Source: Paratinospora sagittata (lineage: Eukaryota; Streptophyta; Magnoliopsida; Ranunculales; Menispermaceae). Taken from it: 64,000 nt of DNA. The notes below the pieces were generated by a model. It was given only the letters and a program-made list of their open reading frames with translations, had not been told where the DNA came from and did not search any database. This document shows positions 12,586 to 24,017 of the stretch, one piece after another. Each line of letters opens with the position of its first letter. Position 1 is the stretch's first letter. Both the position numbers and the translations under genes were made by a program. Location of the stretch: assembly GCA_035771175.1 (NCBI GenBank), contig CM069598.1, positions 5,168,194-5,232,193 of the forward strand, written 5' to 3'.

Positions 12586-14141
12586 TTCTCTATAAATAAA
12601 AACCATGCTAGAAATTTATATTTAAAATCATTTTTTGGGTAAAAAAAAATAAAAATACATAATGTATATAGGTGAAGTTATATGTGAATGAATCAAGTTT
12701 AAAATGGGGTCTTCGAATTAATTGATGGATGAGTTGAATTTTCAAATTGAAACTTATGTAGTAGTACTTTTGTCAAATTGAACCTAAACCCAACAACCAT
12801 CCACGGTGGAGTAAAACCATGAGCTTAATGTCTACTTCATTCCATTAGTATGTTTTGTACGCCCATATCCATGGGTTGCGTGTTTAACGTGTGGGTTCAT
12901 GTTCTACATTTAGATATTGAATTTCTGCACCGACACTCCATGTTTCTTTTCCCTTTCTTTATATGCTTGTTTCAAATTACAATCTTAAAATAGTTATATG
13001 ATGAATATTCAAATAGTAAATATATGTATTATACATATGTATTAAAAAATATAATATTCAAGTAATATATGTATCTAAATAATATATATATATATTCAGT
13101 TCTATACTTATTTATACGTATACTATTTGTATAAAAACTCTCTCACATAAATTAAAACAAACTATATGAATCATGTAGTAAATCAACCCATATGAATCAT
13201 GTAGTAAACCAACCCACATGACTCATGTGGGTTGGTGGTATTATTTAGGTATTTTTTTTTTATAAATATAAAAGAGAATCATGAAAAAGTTTCAAGAAAA
13301 TAATAAAAAATTCATTTCATTTTCATATATTTGTGATTTATTTAATTTGTATTTGTAATTTTATTACTTAGTTTTATAACAGTTATAAGTTATTAAGTTA
13401 TTATAGGCATGTAGATTGCACGTGAGTCATTTAATATATTTTTTAAATTAAGAACTATATAATTTTTTTACAAAGAAACAAATTTTATTCAAAAAATTAA
13501 TTGAAACTGAGAGGTGATTAAAGAACTTAAATGGCAAGAAACTTGAACTTGAATAAAAATAATATGACAAGATATATAACAACATCATTTGAAATAGGAA
13601 ATAGTTGTTGTGTGGGTGGCGTGTCCTCGGAAGAGAAAAATTTTATGATAAATTTATTGCAAGATCCTTATGAAATTGATAATTTAAATATTACCCTCAT
13701 TACCCCTTATTAATATTTTTCTTTCATTTTAAAAGTTAGGTTTATTATTTTAAGAAGTGATATACTAATTTACCCGTCAACGTCTTGTCCTTTTTATGTT
13801 TCTACTTTAATTTTATTCTAATCACAATTTTGTCTTTTTATCTTTCCCATCCTGCCCTTTTTACCTTACTCTACAACAACTACCATTTTCAAACAAAAAA
13901 AAAAAATTCCCTTCCATACTAACATTAATTGAGGGACTTATTTCTAAAATTAAATATCAATATTAGTTATACTATTAAAATTTTAAAATTAAACTTTTTT
14001 AATCTAAAAAAGTTAAAGGCCCTCCTTGGTATATTTTATGCGTATCTACCCAAAAGTATTTTTTTTAAATACAAGTGACAAACACAAAGACAAGAGGAGA
14101 GAGCTTCATCAAAATCAAGTGCCCACAACGCCCAAATTACG

Positions 14142-15900
14142 TTTGTCAAAACTATTTGTCACAACGCGACTTTCTCCGCACTCCCAAACAAGCCCAAATA
14201 CTTTCATTGTTTATGATTTTTGCGATTTCCTAAAGTTAAATTAAGATTAAATAAATCATAAATATATAAAAAGTTAAAGGCCCTGTTTGGTATAGCTTCT
14301 GTATTTCTACCTAAAAGTGTTGTTTTCAAACACAAGTAGCAAACAAGAGGTAGACGGAGAGAGTTTCACCAAAATCCTTTCAAATTGCGTTTAAATTGCA
14401 AATGTGTACGTGCCAACAAGCAAAGCGTTTAATTAAAAAGTTAATTACTTCCATTAATGGATAATATATGTTTAATTATTCAATTAAACACATGATTAAA
14501 AATCATAATTCAGTAAGTTAGGGTGGTCTACATCATGATTAACAAGTTGCTGGTGAGCCCATATCACTTCTCTTCCATGTAAAACACATTTCCAGCTGAA
14601 ATGTTCTGGAAAGAGTGTTAACAAATCAAGCAAAATCCCCCATTTCATCTCAACCTTTCGTTTCCATGACTGATCCCTCCATTCCATCCTATCAACGGCC
14701 GAGAATTTTCCAGTTTAAAATTAATTAATTACATGATTTTCTGCTTACCAAAAATGATTGATGATTTAATTAAATGGGAAACGGAAAGAAGGAGCTTTAT
14801 CACCAAACACGTTAAATCATTTGCGTATGCCGTCGGTGTTTAATCGCGTTGGGCCCACACAAAAAGAGAACGGTTGCAGGTGGCAGCACCACCAGCTAAG
14901 CGTGAGGTTGGAGCTAATAACATGGTAGGGTCACTGTCACACCGAATACCCTCCTTTTTTCCCTCTCGCGAGACGCAGTATTTTCCCTTGTTATAGCGAC
15001 ATTTTCGAGAAATTATAATGGTTTTGTGCTCCTCATGTGCAGCATATTCAATGGTTCACCAATTCTTGAAAGCGCCATTTGGACTGTCTTTATTTAGTGA
15101 TCAGGAGATTTATGTTGATTAAATCAGAATAGTTTTGAAAATCAGGTCGGGCCCACATCGTCGTTGAAATCAGACGGCTACGATTCATCTCGGGCTCACA
15201 TAATCTCTTCCTGATTCTCTCGTACATTTGAGTGGATCTCGTTGCTATCGTGCGCCGTGCGCGCACAATAGTGTATGGCTCACGGATATTGGGCCTTCTA
15301 GTGCCTGCTCTTTGGGCTCCAAAGCCCATATATATATATATATATATATTAGAAAAAAAAATATTCATGAAAATCTTTGCTGATGAAAATTTTATTTTTC
15401 TTAATATATTTAAATTAATCACAAGCTAGTGTCATAAATAACATTCAGTGCACATTAAGCTGAAGCCCCATTTAATAAATCATTTTTTTTCACAAGTGCC
15501 CATATATATATTAACAAATGCCTATATTTAGTTTGCTTCAAACTATGTAATTCTTTTAAAGTGGAGGAAGATCTGATGAGAAATTATACTGTGATAATGA
15601 TAGGGTAGAGTGCAAGGTTGGCCTCAAGCCAAAAAAGAGAAAAAAAATAAAAATTAATTAGTTGGAAATTGATTTAGAAAGGCCACCTTACATTACCAAG
15701 GGCTTTTCTAAAAGGCAAGAAAAATCAAAATATGGATGTATGTATATAAATATTTTCATTCTTTATGATATAAAGAACCACCACCTTCATACTTCAGTTA
15801 ATAGAACCTGCACTGGCAGTGGCAGCTGCTAGGCTTTTTTGTGTGAAGTTTTGTACCAAGTCCATCTCCTACGCCAGCTGCCAGCATCTCATTTTTTTAT
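14142..15900. other. intergenic DNA upstream of the FLA gene
   Basis: No gene is supported. At 14267-14400 a further degenerate copy of the AAAGTTAAAGGCC...TTGGTATA motif seen at 10235 and 14011 suggests a small repeat family. A (TA)n run lies at about 15330-15350. The remaining frames are short. Confidence 0.5.
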
Positions 15901-15943
15901 TTTTTTTAACTTTTTATCTCTTAATATTCTCCATCTAAATCTT

Positions 15944-15950
15944 TATATAA
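15944..15950 (+). promoter_or_regulatory. TATA box of the FLA gene
   Basis: TATATAA lies about 30-40 bp upstream of a CT/CA-rich leader (from about 15978). That leader leads into a donor at 16021 (CCGG|GTGAG). The geometry fits a core promoter followed by a short non-coding exon, intron 16021-16325 (acceptor TTGCAG) and the second leader segment 16326-16411. Confidence 0.6.
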
Positions 15951-16411
15951 TCTCCTACATTTGCATCTCCAATTCAATTGCATTTTCTCTCACCGATTCT
16001 CTCTGAATTCCTCTTGCCGGGTGAGTTTCATCTCTCTTTTTCATCTGTTTATGTTCTTGTGGGGATCCACTTTTCTGCTTTAAATGCTCTTGTTGTCTTC
16101 TATTTTAATGTCTTGTTCTTCATTCTTGTTTTGCTTTTATAACTAGGTACTAGATCTTACAAGATCCTTATAACCTGATACATTTTCCAAATTATTTCAA
16201 GAAAATTTGATACCCATTAAGATATTTTCATCTGGGTCTTCTTGATCTACACCTAATTGCATTGAAATCTCTTGAATTTCACAATATGAAATTGTACTAA
16301 TAAGTTCTTGTTCTTGTTCTTGCAGGAATTTGGAGAGTGAGGAGTACTACTATTCTATCTGGGTCTTGCAGGAGTTTTTCAAGGGATATAGTGATAAAAA
16401 ATAATAAAAAG

Positions 16412-17209
16412 ATGGAGAAGATTGTAGCAATTTTTACTGTTCTAATCTTTCTGATCAGTTCATCTTCATCCCCTGTGAATGCTCAAGCTGTTAAATCTCC
16501 AGCTCCTGCTCTATCTCCAACACCAACACCAACACCAGCACCAGCACCAGCACCTGCTTATGTAAACCTCGCATATTTACTCACAGTAGCAGGCCCATTT
16601 CAAACTTTCCTGAACTACTTGGTCTCAACAAAAGTGATAGAAACCTTTCAAAACCAAGCAAATGACACTGATGAAGGCATAACAATTTTTGTCCCCAAAG
16701 ATCAAGCTTTCTCATCTCTTAAAAAGCCTTCTCTCAAAAATCTCACCCAAGAACAGTTAAAATCATTCCTTCTTTTCCATGCCTTGCCACATTACTACTC
16801 TCTATCAGATTTCAAGAATTTAAGCCAATCTAGCTCTGTTAGTACCTTTGCTGGTGGGCAATTTTCACTGAATTTCACAGATATTTCTGGCACTGTTCAT
16901 ATGAGCTCAGGTTGGACTAATACCAAAGTTAGTAGCAGTGTTCATTCCACAGATCCTGTTGCTATTTATCAGATTGATAAGGTTTTGATTCCTGAAGCTA
17001 TCTTTGGAACTCCACCACCACCTGCTCCTGCTCCTGCTCCTACTCCTGATATTGCTCCTGTTGCTGATTCTCCTTCTGCTAGTCTTAAAGGGTCTGATTT
17101 GTCTCCCAAATCTTCCTCTGCTTCTTCTTCTTACAGGGTTATAAGCTGGGGGATCTTGAATTACTTGGTTTTGGCTACTGGTTTAAGTGGATTTATGGTA
17201 TTCTTTTGA
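16412..17209 (+). CDS. FLA7: fasciclin-like arabinogalactan protein, FLA7-type
   Basis: A single coding exon gives 265 residues. The ATG at 16412 is chosen because no in-frame ATG precedes it and it opens a clear signal peptide (about 1-24, before QAVKSP). A Pro/Ala/Ser/Thr arabinogalactan region (about 27-49) follows. One FAS1 domain (about 50-196) has H1 motif TIFVPKDQAF (91-100), the central FHALPHYY (122-129) and H2 AIYQIDKVLIP (184-194). A second AP-rich stretch (201-221) is followed by a Ser-rich region and a hydrophobic C-terminus, predicted as a GPI-anchor signal. N-glycosylation sequons lie at N84, N110, N136 and N154. It is probably a plasma-membrane/cell-wall glycoprotein. Subfamily: single-FAS1, GPI-anchored group A. 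The FLA7 assignment rests on resemblance in and around the FAS1 domain; another close FLA is possible. Confidence 0.93.
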   Translation: MEKIVAIFTVLIFLISSSSSPVNAQAVKSPAPALSPTPTPTPAPAPAPAYVNLAYLLTVAGPFQTFLNYLVSTKVIETFQNQANDTDEGITIFVPKDQAFSSLKKPSLKNLTQEQLKSFLLFHALPHYYSLSDFKNLSQSSSVSTFAGGQFSLNFTDISGTVHMSSGWTNTKVSSSVHSTDPVAIYQIDKVLIPEAIFGTPPPPAPAPAPTPDIAPVADSPSASLKGSDLSPKSSSASSSYRVISWGILNYLVLATGLSGFMVFF

Positions 17210-17799
17210 GAAAAAGTGGAGGTGACATGGTGGTTAAGTTATAGTGGAGATTTGTTTGTATTCATCTTTCCTTTTATACTACTACTTTTCTTTTCTTTTT
17301 CTTTTTTTTTTTGGGGATCTTGGGAATTGAATTCTTGGTATTGGAACTACACTTTTTGGATGTGCTTCTTCTGTTGAAATAATATTCATTGTTGTTGATA
17401 TGAATTGAAGTTCCTTTTATGAATTCTTACAGTGTTTCTTATTAATCAGATTGTTAAAGGTTGTGCTAAAATATATAATTAATACCTTTTATTTTATTTT
17501 TTGAGAACAATAATACCCTTTAATTAGTTGGGGAGATTCATGCATGCATATTGTTTTCTTTCATATTTATGAATTGGATGATCTGTTTCCTTATATTCCA
17601 ATATTAAAATTCTTGATCACCCTTCCCCTGATTTTTTTTTTATTTTTATAAAAAAAAATTAGAAGAGATAATCTGTTTCCTCTGATTCAGCCATTTCAAC
17701 TCAATTTTATAGAATTACCGATTCAAAAACTTGCACTTTAGATGCCTACCTTCAGGTTTTCTTTACTTAAGTTTATGTTACCGACCACACAAAAAAAAA

Positions 17800-17847
17800 A
17801 AGAAGAAGAAGAAGAAGAAGAAGAAGAAGAAGAAGAAGAAGAAGAAG
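17800..17847. repeat. (AAG)16 microsatellite
   Basis: Sixteen uninterrupted AAG units downstream of the FLA gene, preceded by a short poly-A run. Confidence 0.95.
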
Positions 17848-20800
17848 GGCAAAACAAACATGATTTTACTAGGAATTCATTAGAAGTTTATAATTTGAAG
17901 TAAAACGTCATTTTAAAAAAAAAATCTTTCCCATCAAAAAAAAAAAAAAAAATCTTTCAAAGATACCTTATCTCCGATTCTTACTAAATTAATGTAGATA
18001 TAAGCTAATCTTTCTTATTTATCTTTATTTTTAAAGATGGTGACAGTAGCATTACAAGACATCACAATCTTATTCTTACAAAATTAATGATACAAGTTTG
18101 TAGCCCCGCCCGATGGGCGGCGTTAATAAAATAATACTACTATAGACTCAATTTAGATTTATTAAAAATGCTACCCTTCTGTGTAAATAATATTGATGTT
18201 AAGAATAATATTAACTAATTGATTAAAATATAATTATATAGCATTCATCATTTGTTGTCTATACGAATTTAAAAAAAAAAAATTCATCTACAATTTTTCA
18301 CTATTATAGGTTGGTATAAATATTTGATCATATATATATCATCGTAACATTTTGATGGAAATTTATGATGCATGAAATTTTGTCAAACAAAAAGAAAAAT
18401 CATTATATTTCTTTTAAAGCGTCTATTAATAAAATACCATCAAATTAGATAATGTAAAATTCATAGTCATGCATTTATTTACAACCTTTATAAGTACATA
18501 AATATGACAAAATGATGACTAACATTACATATATGATGATGCAACAACGAAATGGGTTTGGAAACTTATAACATATATAAACGAAATGAACAACTGGTCA
18601 AAGTCAAAGTCATTACATATGTTGAAGCAAGAGATAGAGAGTGATTGCTGGAGAGATGAAAAGAAGGAGTGGTTGAGAAAGAAAACAAAAGAAGAAAGAG
18701 ATGAAAGAAAAGAAAAAAACAAATAGTGAGAGGTATTGACAATGACATATACCAAACCGAAGGAAAAATATTTTTGTTGACATTTCTCAGGATATATATA
18801 TAATGAAGGTGGGGTCTCATCTATTTAAGAAACATTAACATGAAGGTATGAAGGTGGGGAGTGCGTGATATGTTGAGGATTCTTTTTTGGAGTGAGTTAT
18901 TAGTTCAGATTTATGTCGGATCTTCGTCTATGTGTAGTCCGAGATATAATGATATTGTTGGGACCTTATATGAAGAAGAACTTGACATAAAGATGACAAC
19001 TTGACTTAAGAAAAGAACTCTAAAAGTCTACTCTATGATCAATTTAGTGCAATGATTTGTCATTATACGGTATCACTTCTTTACTTATGTCAAGATGCTT
19101 ATAGTGCTACCTTACATACTACTACTACTACCACACCTATAGTAATTTTAATATCAATTCCAATGCAACTAATACCTATATACTCGGCCTATACACCAAG
19201 TTATTTCCTCTTCTCTCAAATAAAACCCAACATACAAAAAATAATCAATGTAATTCACATACTATGCAAGTCAACCCTGTATTTGGAAAGGACATTATCA
19301 TTATTCAAGTTTATATATAAGTATATAATATAATATTGATAACAATATAAGTTTTTCCATTATTCGATTGGTAACAGGAATATTTGCAATAATTCTAACT
19401 CTAGAAATGTAGCAACACTCAAGTTAAAAAAAAAACATAATTCTTCGTTTGAATATTATATAATAGTAAGATGAAGATTAGGAGCAAAGGAAAGTCAAAA
19501 TAAACATGCTTATTATTGAGGTCAAAAAGTTATGTGAACATTATATGTAAAATAATGAATGAAACAAAATGATACAGGAAACAATAGTCTTTGAATGGAA
19601 AAATAGTATTATTGTTCATCTTCAATATTCGCGTCCAAGATTTACAGGAAACAATTTTTCTCTTCTCTCCACAACCTAAAAAAGCTAGTACAACCCATTA
19701 GTTTATTGACTAAAATAACTTAAAAAAAAAACTCTAGAAACCAAAGAACAACCCTTAAAGTATTTAAAATATTTAAGAAGAATTAAAGTCATCAATCAGC
19801 TTGAGGTGTTTTCATGAAGGAATTCATGTATAAACAATCAAGCAAATTCGAAACTATTTAAGTTTAAACCTAGCCAGATGAAATAAAAAACATGAATTTT
19901 CTACCAAGATTCTAAATCTACAATTTAATCAAAGAATAAGTAATTCAAATATTCTGAAAGAAAAGCCTAAATTGAAAAATCAAAAGCAAAACATTCAAGA
20001 GATGCACTAACCTTGAATGTCTTCTTGAATGACTGAACTGTACCAAAAAACAAAGAAGATATTATGATTCTATAATTCTATGATAAATAACTAAGAAAAT
20101 TGAGGAAGAAAGAATACAAAATGTAGATATTAGTTATCTTCTCCCGTTGTACATGTTCAAAAACACGGGTGACTTAGATCTCTTGTATGAAAAATAAAAT
20201 TAAATATAGTTTAATTGACTTAATCTAAATCTGTATTCTATTTTTTTTTTCCGACCCTATCTGCCCAAAAAGAAATTTAGATATAAAAAAAGAAAAGCTT
20301 ACTTCTTTTTATAGATTGAAGACTCAACCGACAAAAATCCGCAGTCGCATCAATACTGTAATTCGCATTGAAGAGATGAAGAGAAGCAGTAGATGGAGAT
20401 GAAGAGAAGGAATGGTTGAAAATGAAGCAAGAGATAAAGAGAGATTGCTGGAGAGATGAAAAGGGGGAGTGGTTGAGAAAGAAAACAAAAGAAAAAAGAG
20501 ATGAAAGAAAAGAAAAAAATAAATAGTGAGAGGTATTTACAATGACATATACCAAACTACTCATTCGTGTGTAATTAGAAAATGTAATTAATTATCACGT
20601 GACGCTTACTTATTTAACAAATATTTATATAAATATCTGCTTCTTATTATTATTCAAAGTTTTGCAACAAACAAACACTATATAGCTAGGTAAATACATG
20701 CTTGAAATATATAGGTGGTTGTATGTCTTCTTCATTTAATTGTATAATATACAAAAGTAAAGTGTCGTATAACATTTATCTAATATTACATATTTTTATA

Positions 20801-20895
20801 TTCATAGGTTATATTACATTTATACATCTATTATGAGTTATATACATATATATATATATATACACATGCACGCACATTTAGATGTATACATTAAT
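17848..20895. repeat. repeat-rich intergenic region
   Basis: A purine-rich block at 18622-18756 recurs at 20423-20557 in direct orientation at about 90% similarity by eye. Both copies run up to ACAATGACATATACCAAAC. At 18106-18120 there is a GC hairpin (CCGCCC-GAT-GGGCGG) in otherwise AT-rich DNA, next to ACAAGTTTGTAGCCCC. A reverse-complement relative lies at 45587-45620. Sequence near 20575-20640 is a reverse-complement relative of 43550-43630. These look like remnants of one mobile-element family. No gene is supported. Confidence 0.55.
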
Positions 20896-21279
20896 TTAAT
20901 ACGCCCATGCATAATAATATGGTACATATGTTGAAATTACTGGCAGACCGGACTCCATAAGGTCATGCCAAAAAACATCATACAAATTTTCAAGGTACCT
21001 AGTCTCTGTTTCGTCATCTAGAACGACTCTTATAGTAGGTCGACCAATGATGGACCAATAAACCATTAGCGTGCTTGTTTCTCTTAGAGACCAACAATAA
21101 ACGAAAGTTTCATCGAATTCGAGATAACGTTGATCTTCATTATCCATAATTTGAGGTTGGAGCCCGTAATCATACATATGGTCTTGTAACTTCATCATTA
21201 ATGACTCAAAGATTGTTGGATTAAGTAATCTATAAGAAAATTCTCTGGCCAGCATGAAGCAATTTGAGTTCTCATCCAT
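20896..21279 (-). CDS. hypothetical protein, 127 residues
   Basis: Open frame from ATG (complement of 21277-21279) to TAA. The protein is acidic, rich in Tyr, Glu and Asp, non-repetitive, and unlike the low-complexity shadows around it. It has no signal peptide, membrane segment or recognised motif. Composition argues for a real or recently decayed gene: there is a good spread of residues, with Trp-containing stretches such as VYCWSLRETSTLMVYW. I do not recognise the family. It may be one exon of a longer gene, or a fragment carried by a mobile element, since repeats flank it on both sides. Confidence 0.35.
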   Translation of the reverse strand: MDENSNCFMLAREFSYRLLNPTIFESLMMKLQDHMYDYGLQPQIMDNEDQRYLEFDETFVYCWSLRETSTLMVYWSIIGRPTIRVVLDDETETRYLENLYDVFWHDLMESGLPVISTYVPYYYAWAY

Positions 21280-21700
21280 TTATCGAGTATTTCACGGGTG
21301 TATTGTCTGCATGTTTATCAAACATATCAAGATTAGAGTGTTTAAATGAATGGTCAGAGAAGAAACACAAAGTCAACAAAATAGCAATCCTCATTAATTT
21401 TGTGAGTTTTGTGGTCTCGAGGTAGCTATATATGTATATATATATATATATAAATATTTTTATTGCCCTCTAGCTAGCTAACTATACATCATTTTTTCTT
21501 TGGGTTATAAATTTCTTCTGGGTTTCTGGCTTCTTTCTTCTTCTTTTTTTCTTCCAACAAAAAAGTATATACGTACTATGGAGTTAGTGTTAGTGAATAT
21601 GAGCACTGAAGGAAGAAAGAGCTGATGAGAACAAAGCGAGCTCTAGCTCTTTTTTCTAAGAAACATTAAAAATATATATATATTGGGTTCTTTTCTTATC

Positions 21701-21912
21701 TTTTTTACTTGCTTTTATAGCGTTGTGTGGCTCGAGGAAGCACCTCGACTGTCTCAATTGCAGTAGCAGAGAAGGAAGGTACGAAGAAAGAGATGAGCTG
21801 CTGCTGTTTTTTACTTGCTTTTATAGCGTTGTGTGGCTCGAGGAAGCACCTCGACTGTCTCAATTGCAGTAGCAGAGAAGGAAGGTAGGAAGAAAGAGAT
21901 GAGCTGCTGCTG
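21701..21912. repeat. 106-bp tandem duplication, two copies
   Basis: Copies at 21701-21806 and 21807-21912 differ at essentially one base (GGTACGAAG against GGTAGGAAG). Each contains GTGTGGCTCGAGGAAGCACC. The near-identity implies a recent event. Confidence 0.93.
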
Positions 21913-22257
21913 AGAACTGCTGCTATGGGAAGCAATATTACTTTAAGTTGTTATTGCTATGCATCATTACTCATGTTTACAGAGCTTAGTAGCTTTCTTA
22001 TTTATTAATTAGTTAGTTGAAATGAGTTAAAAAAAAAAGGTAAGTAATTAAATTAAGAAGGGAGGAGGAGACACTTAGACACAGTGATGTCCTTTTTTTT
22101 TCATTCATCTGAGCAGCGCCGCTTTATTTTTTTTGTTTTTTCTTTTATAACGCTGTATAGAGAGAGAGAGAGAGAGACATAAGTGCAGAAATTGTGGCGT
22201 AAAAATTTATAATAAATAATATGATTGATTATAGCTAGCATTAAAGTTACGGTGGGG

Positions 22258-22304
22258 GTGTTATAATATATATATAATATATATATAATATATATATAAT
22301 ATAT
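22258..22304. repeat. TATATAA-type minisatellite
   Basis: Repeated TATATATAATA units directly before the duplicated block that starts at 22304. Confidence 0.8.
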
Positions 22305-22963
22305 AGAGAAAGGAAGGAGCGGGAAAAGATGGAAAAAAGCTGTGGTTTTAACAAAGTGCTTGGCTTTGGATCCTTCTAGTACTACTACTCTTTTCCCTTG
22401 ATTGATTTATTTAGTAGTAGCAAGACAAAACTCTCAGCTCCTATACTGTGCAACAGGTGGGGGCAGGGTTATGATTAATGTACATAGATATCTGATGATG
22501 ATATTTATGTTTCTTGAACTTGCAAGATATCATTCCTCACATTTGCTTTCGGACCCTACTTATGTAATAGAACGCAATGCTTGCGTTTACAGTACAGTGA
22601 TATCTTCAATAGTTATCTTATGGTTGCAATCAGATTTGCCAAAATGAGTACTGTTTATTTGCCTTTTTCTTTTTAATATTTGATTGGTTTGGTACAGTTT
22701 TTGGTTCACAACTTTATGTATCTATATTTGATTGGGTAAAGAGGGTAGGCCTTTTGATGCTATAAGCAAAAAAAAAATAAAGAAAGAGGGAAGAAGAAGA
22801 GCCTCTCTTTCCTCTCTTCTTCTTTTCTATAACACACGTGCCACTTAAAAGGCCCAGCTTCAAGCAGACTTGCTTGATCATCTATTCACAACTCAACTCA
22901 GAAAAACCTAACTTTTTAAGGTAAGTTGGGTTCAGTCTTCAATCTGTTGTTTTAATTTCAGTT
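22304..22963. repeat. duplicated block, copy A, ending in an exon-like segment
   Basis: Nearly identical to 23308-23946 except for a 24-bp indel near 22432. It ends at TTTAATTTCAG, a good splice acceptor. The following 72 bases (22962-23033) form an open, exon-like segment (FLLDDD...WKDYYAK) that ends at a good donor AAG|GTAGAT. The protein family is not recognised. Confidence 0.75.
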
Positions 22964-23307
22964 CTTGTTGGATGATGATTTGCAGAGACTGGTTCAGATT
23001 GCTCGTAGAGTCTGGAAAGATTACTATGCTAAGGTAGATTTTCCGTTCTTTGTATGATTTCATGGTAGATGATGATGTAATCATGAAAAAAAATTCATCT
23101 TAGCATGCACATGAAAGACGACGGACACGTGGAAGTAAAACCAGTAGAAGTGGTTAGATATTATGGGGATAGTAGAGGTGGGAGCCACTGGTGTGAAATT
23201 GAAATTTAATTTGCATTTGCGTTTGGGTTTCATTTGAGTTTCATTTAGCGAGAGAGGGACAGAAGGATCTTCATTGGTGGGTACAGCCTTTTTGACCGTA
23301 GTGGAAG

Positions 23308-23946
23308 TAGAGAAAGGAAGGAGCGGGAAAAGATGGAAAAAAGCTGTGGTTTTAACAAAGTGTTTGGCTTTGGATCCTCCTAGTACTACTACTCTTTTCC
23401 CTTGGTTGATTTATTTAGTAGTAGCAAGACAAAACAGGTGGGGGCAGGGTTATGATTAATGTACATAGATATCTGATGATGATATTTATGTTTCTTGAAC
23501 TTGCAAGATATCATTCCTCACATTTGCTTTCGGACCCTACTTATGTAATAGAACGCAATGCTTGCGTTTACAGTACAGTGATATCTTCAATAGTTATCTT
23601 ATGGTTGCAATCAGATTTGCCAAAATGGATACTGTTTATTTGCCTTTTTCTTTTTAATATTTGATTGGTTTGGTACAGTTTTTGGTTCACAACTTTATGT
23701 ATCTATATTTGATTGGGTAAAGAGGGTAGGCCTTTTGATGCTATAAGCAAATAAAAATAAAGAAAGAGGGAAGAAGAAGAGCCTCTCTTTCCTCTCTTCT
23801 TCTTTTCTATAACACACGCTCGTGCCACTTAAAAGGCCCAGCTTCAAGCAAACTTGCTTGATCATCCATTCACAACTCAACTCAGAAAAACCTAACTTTT
23901 TAAGGTAAGTTGGGTTCAGTCTTCAATCTGTTGTTTTAATTTCAGT
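23308..23946. repeat. duplicated block, copy B, ending in a different exon-like segment
   Basis: Second copy of the 22304-22963 block. After the same TTTAATTTCAG, the next 72 bases (23946-24017) are unrelated to those after copy A but are also open in the same phase (LVSDLETPK...REVE) and end at a donor GAG|GTACGG. The product is not recognised. Confidence 0.75.
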
Positions 23947-24017
23947 TAGTTTCGGATCTTGAGACTCCGAAGTTGACGATGTTCGGGACAGATCAACCCG
24001 AGATAAGAGAGGTTGAG

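Larger units (their letters stand above)
10358..14141. repeat. tandem duplication, unit 2 (about 3.78 kb)
   Basis: Direct head-to-tail copy of unit 1. It contains an intact copy of RhoGDI exon 5 at 10602-10679, a second copy of the solo LTR, and ends with the same CCCAAATTACG as unit 1. It carries about 57 extra bases near 11344-11402 and a private 49-bp internal tandem repeat at 11942-12039. Confidence 0.92.

Noticed and set aside
16337..16411. Extension of the FLA frame upstream of MEKIV
   Set aside because: No ATG in this extension; it is leader sequence after the 5' UTR intron, and the signal peptide starts at 16412.
18106..18120. GC hairpin as a transcription terminator
   Set aside because: Bacterial-type terminators have no role here; the shared flank at 45.6 kb points to a mobile-element end.
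18525..18820. Minus-strand Ser/Phe-rich frames, similar to complement 20277-20564
   Set aside because: Translations of a purine-rich repeat present in two copies; low complexity, not a gene family.
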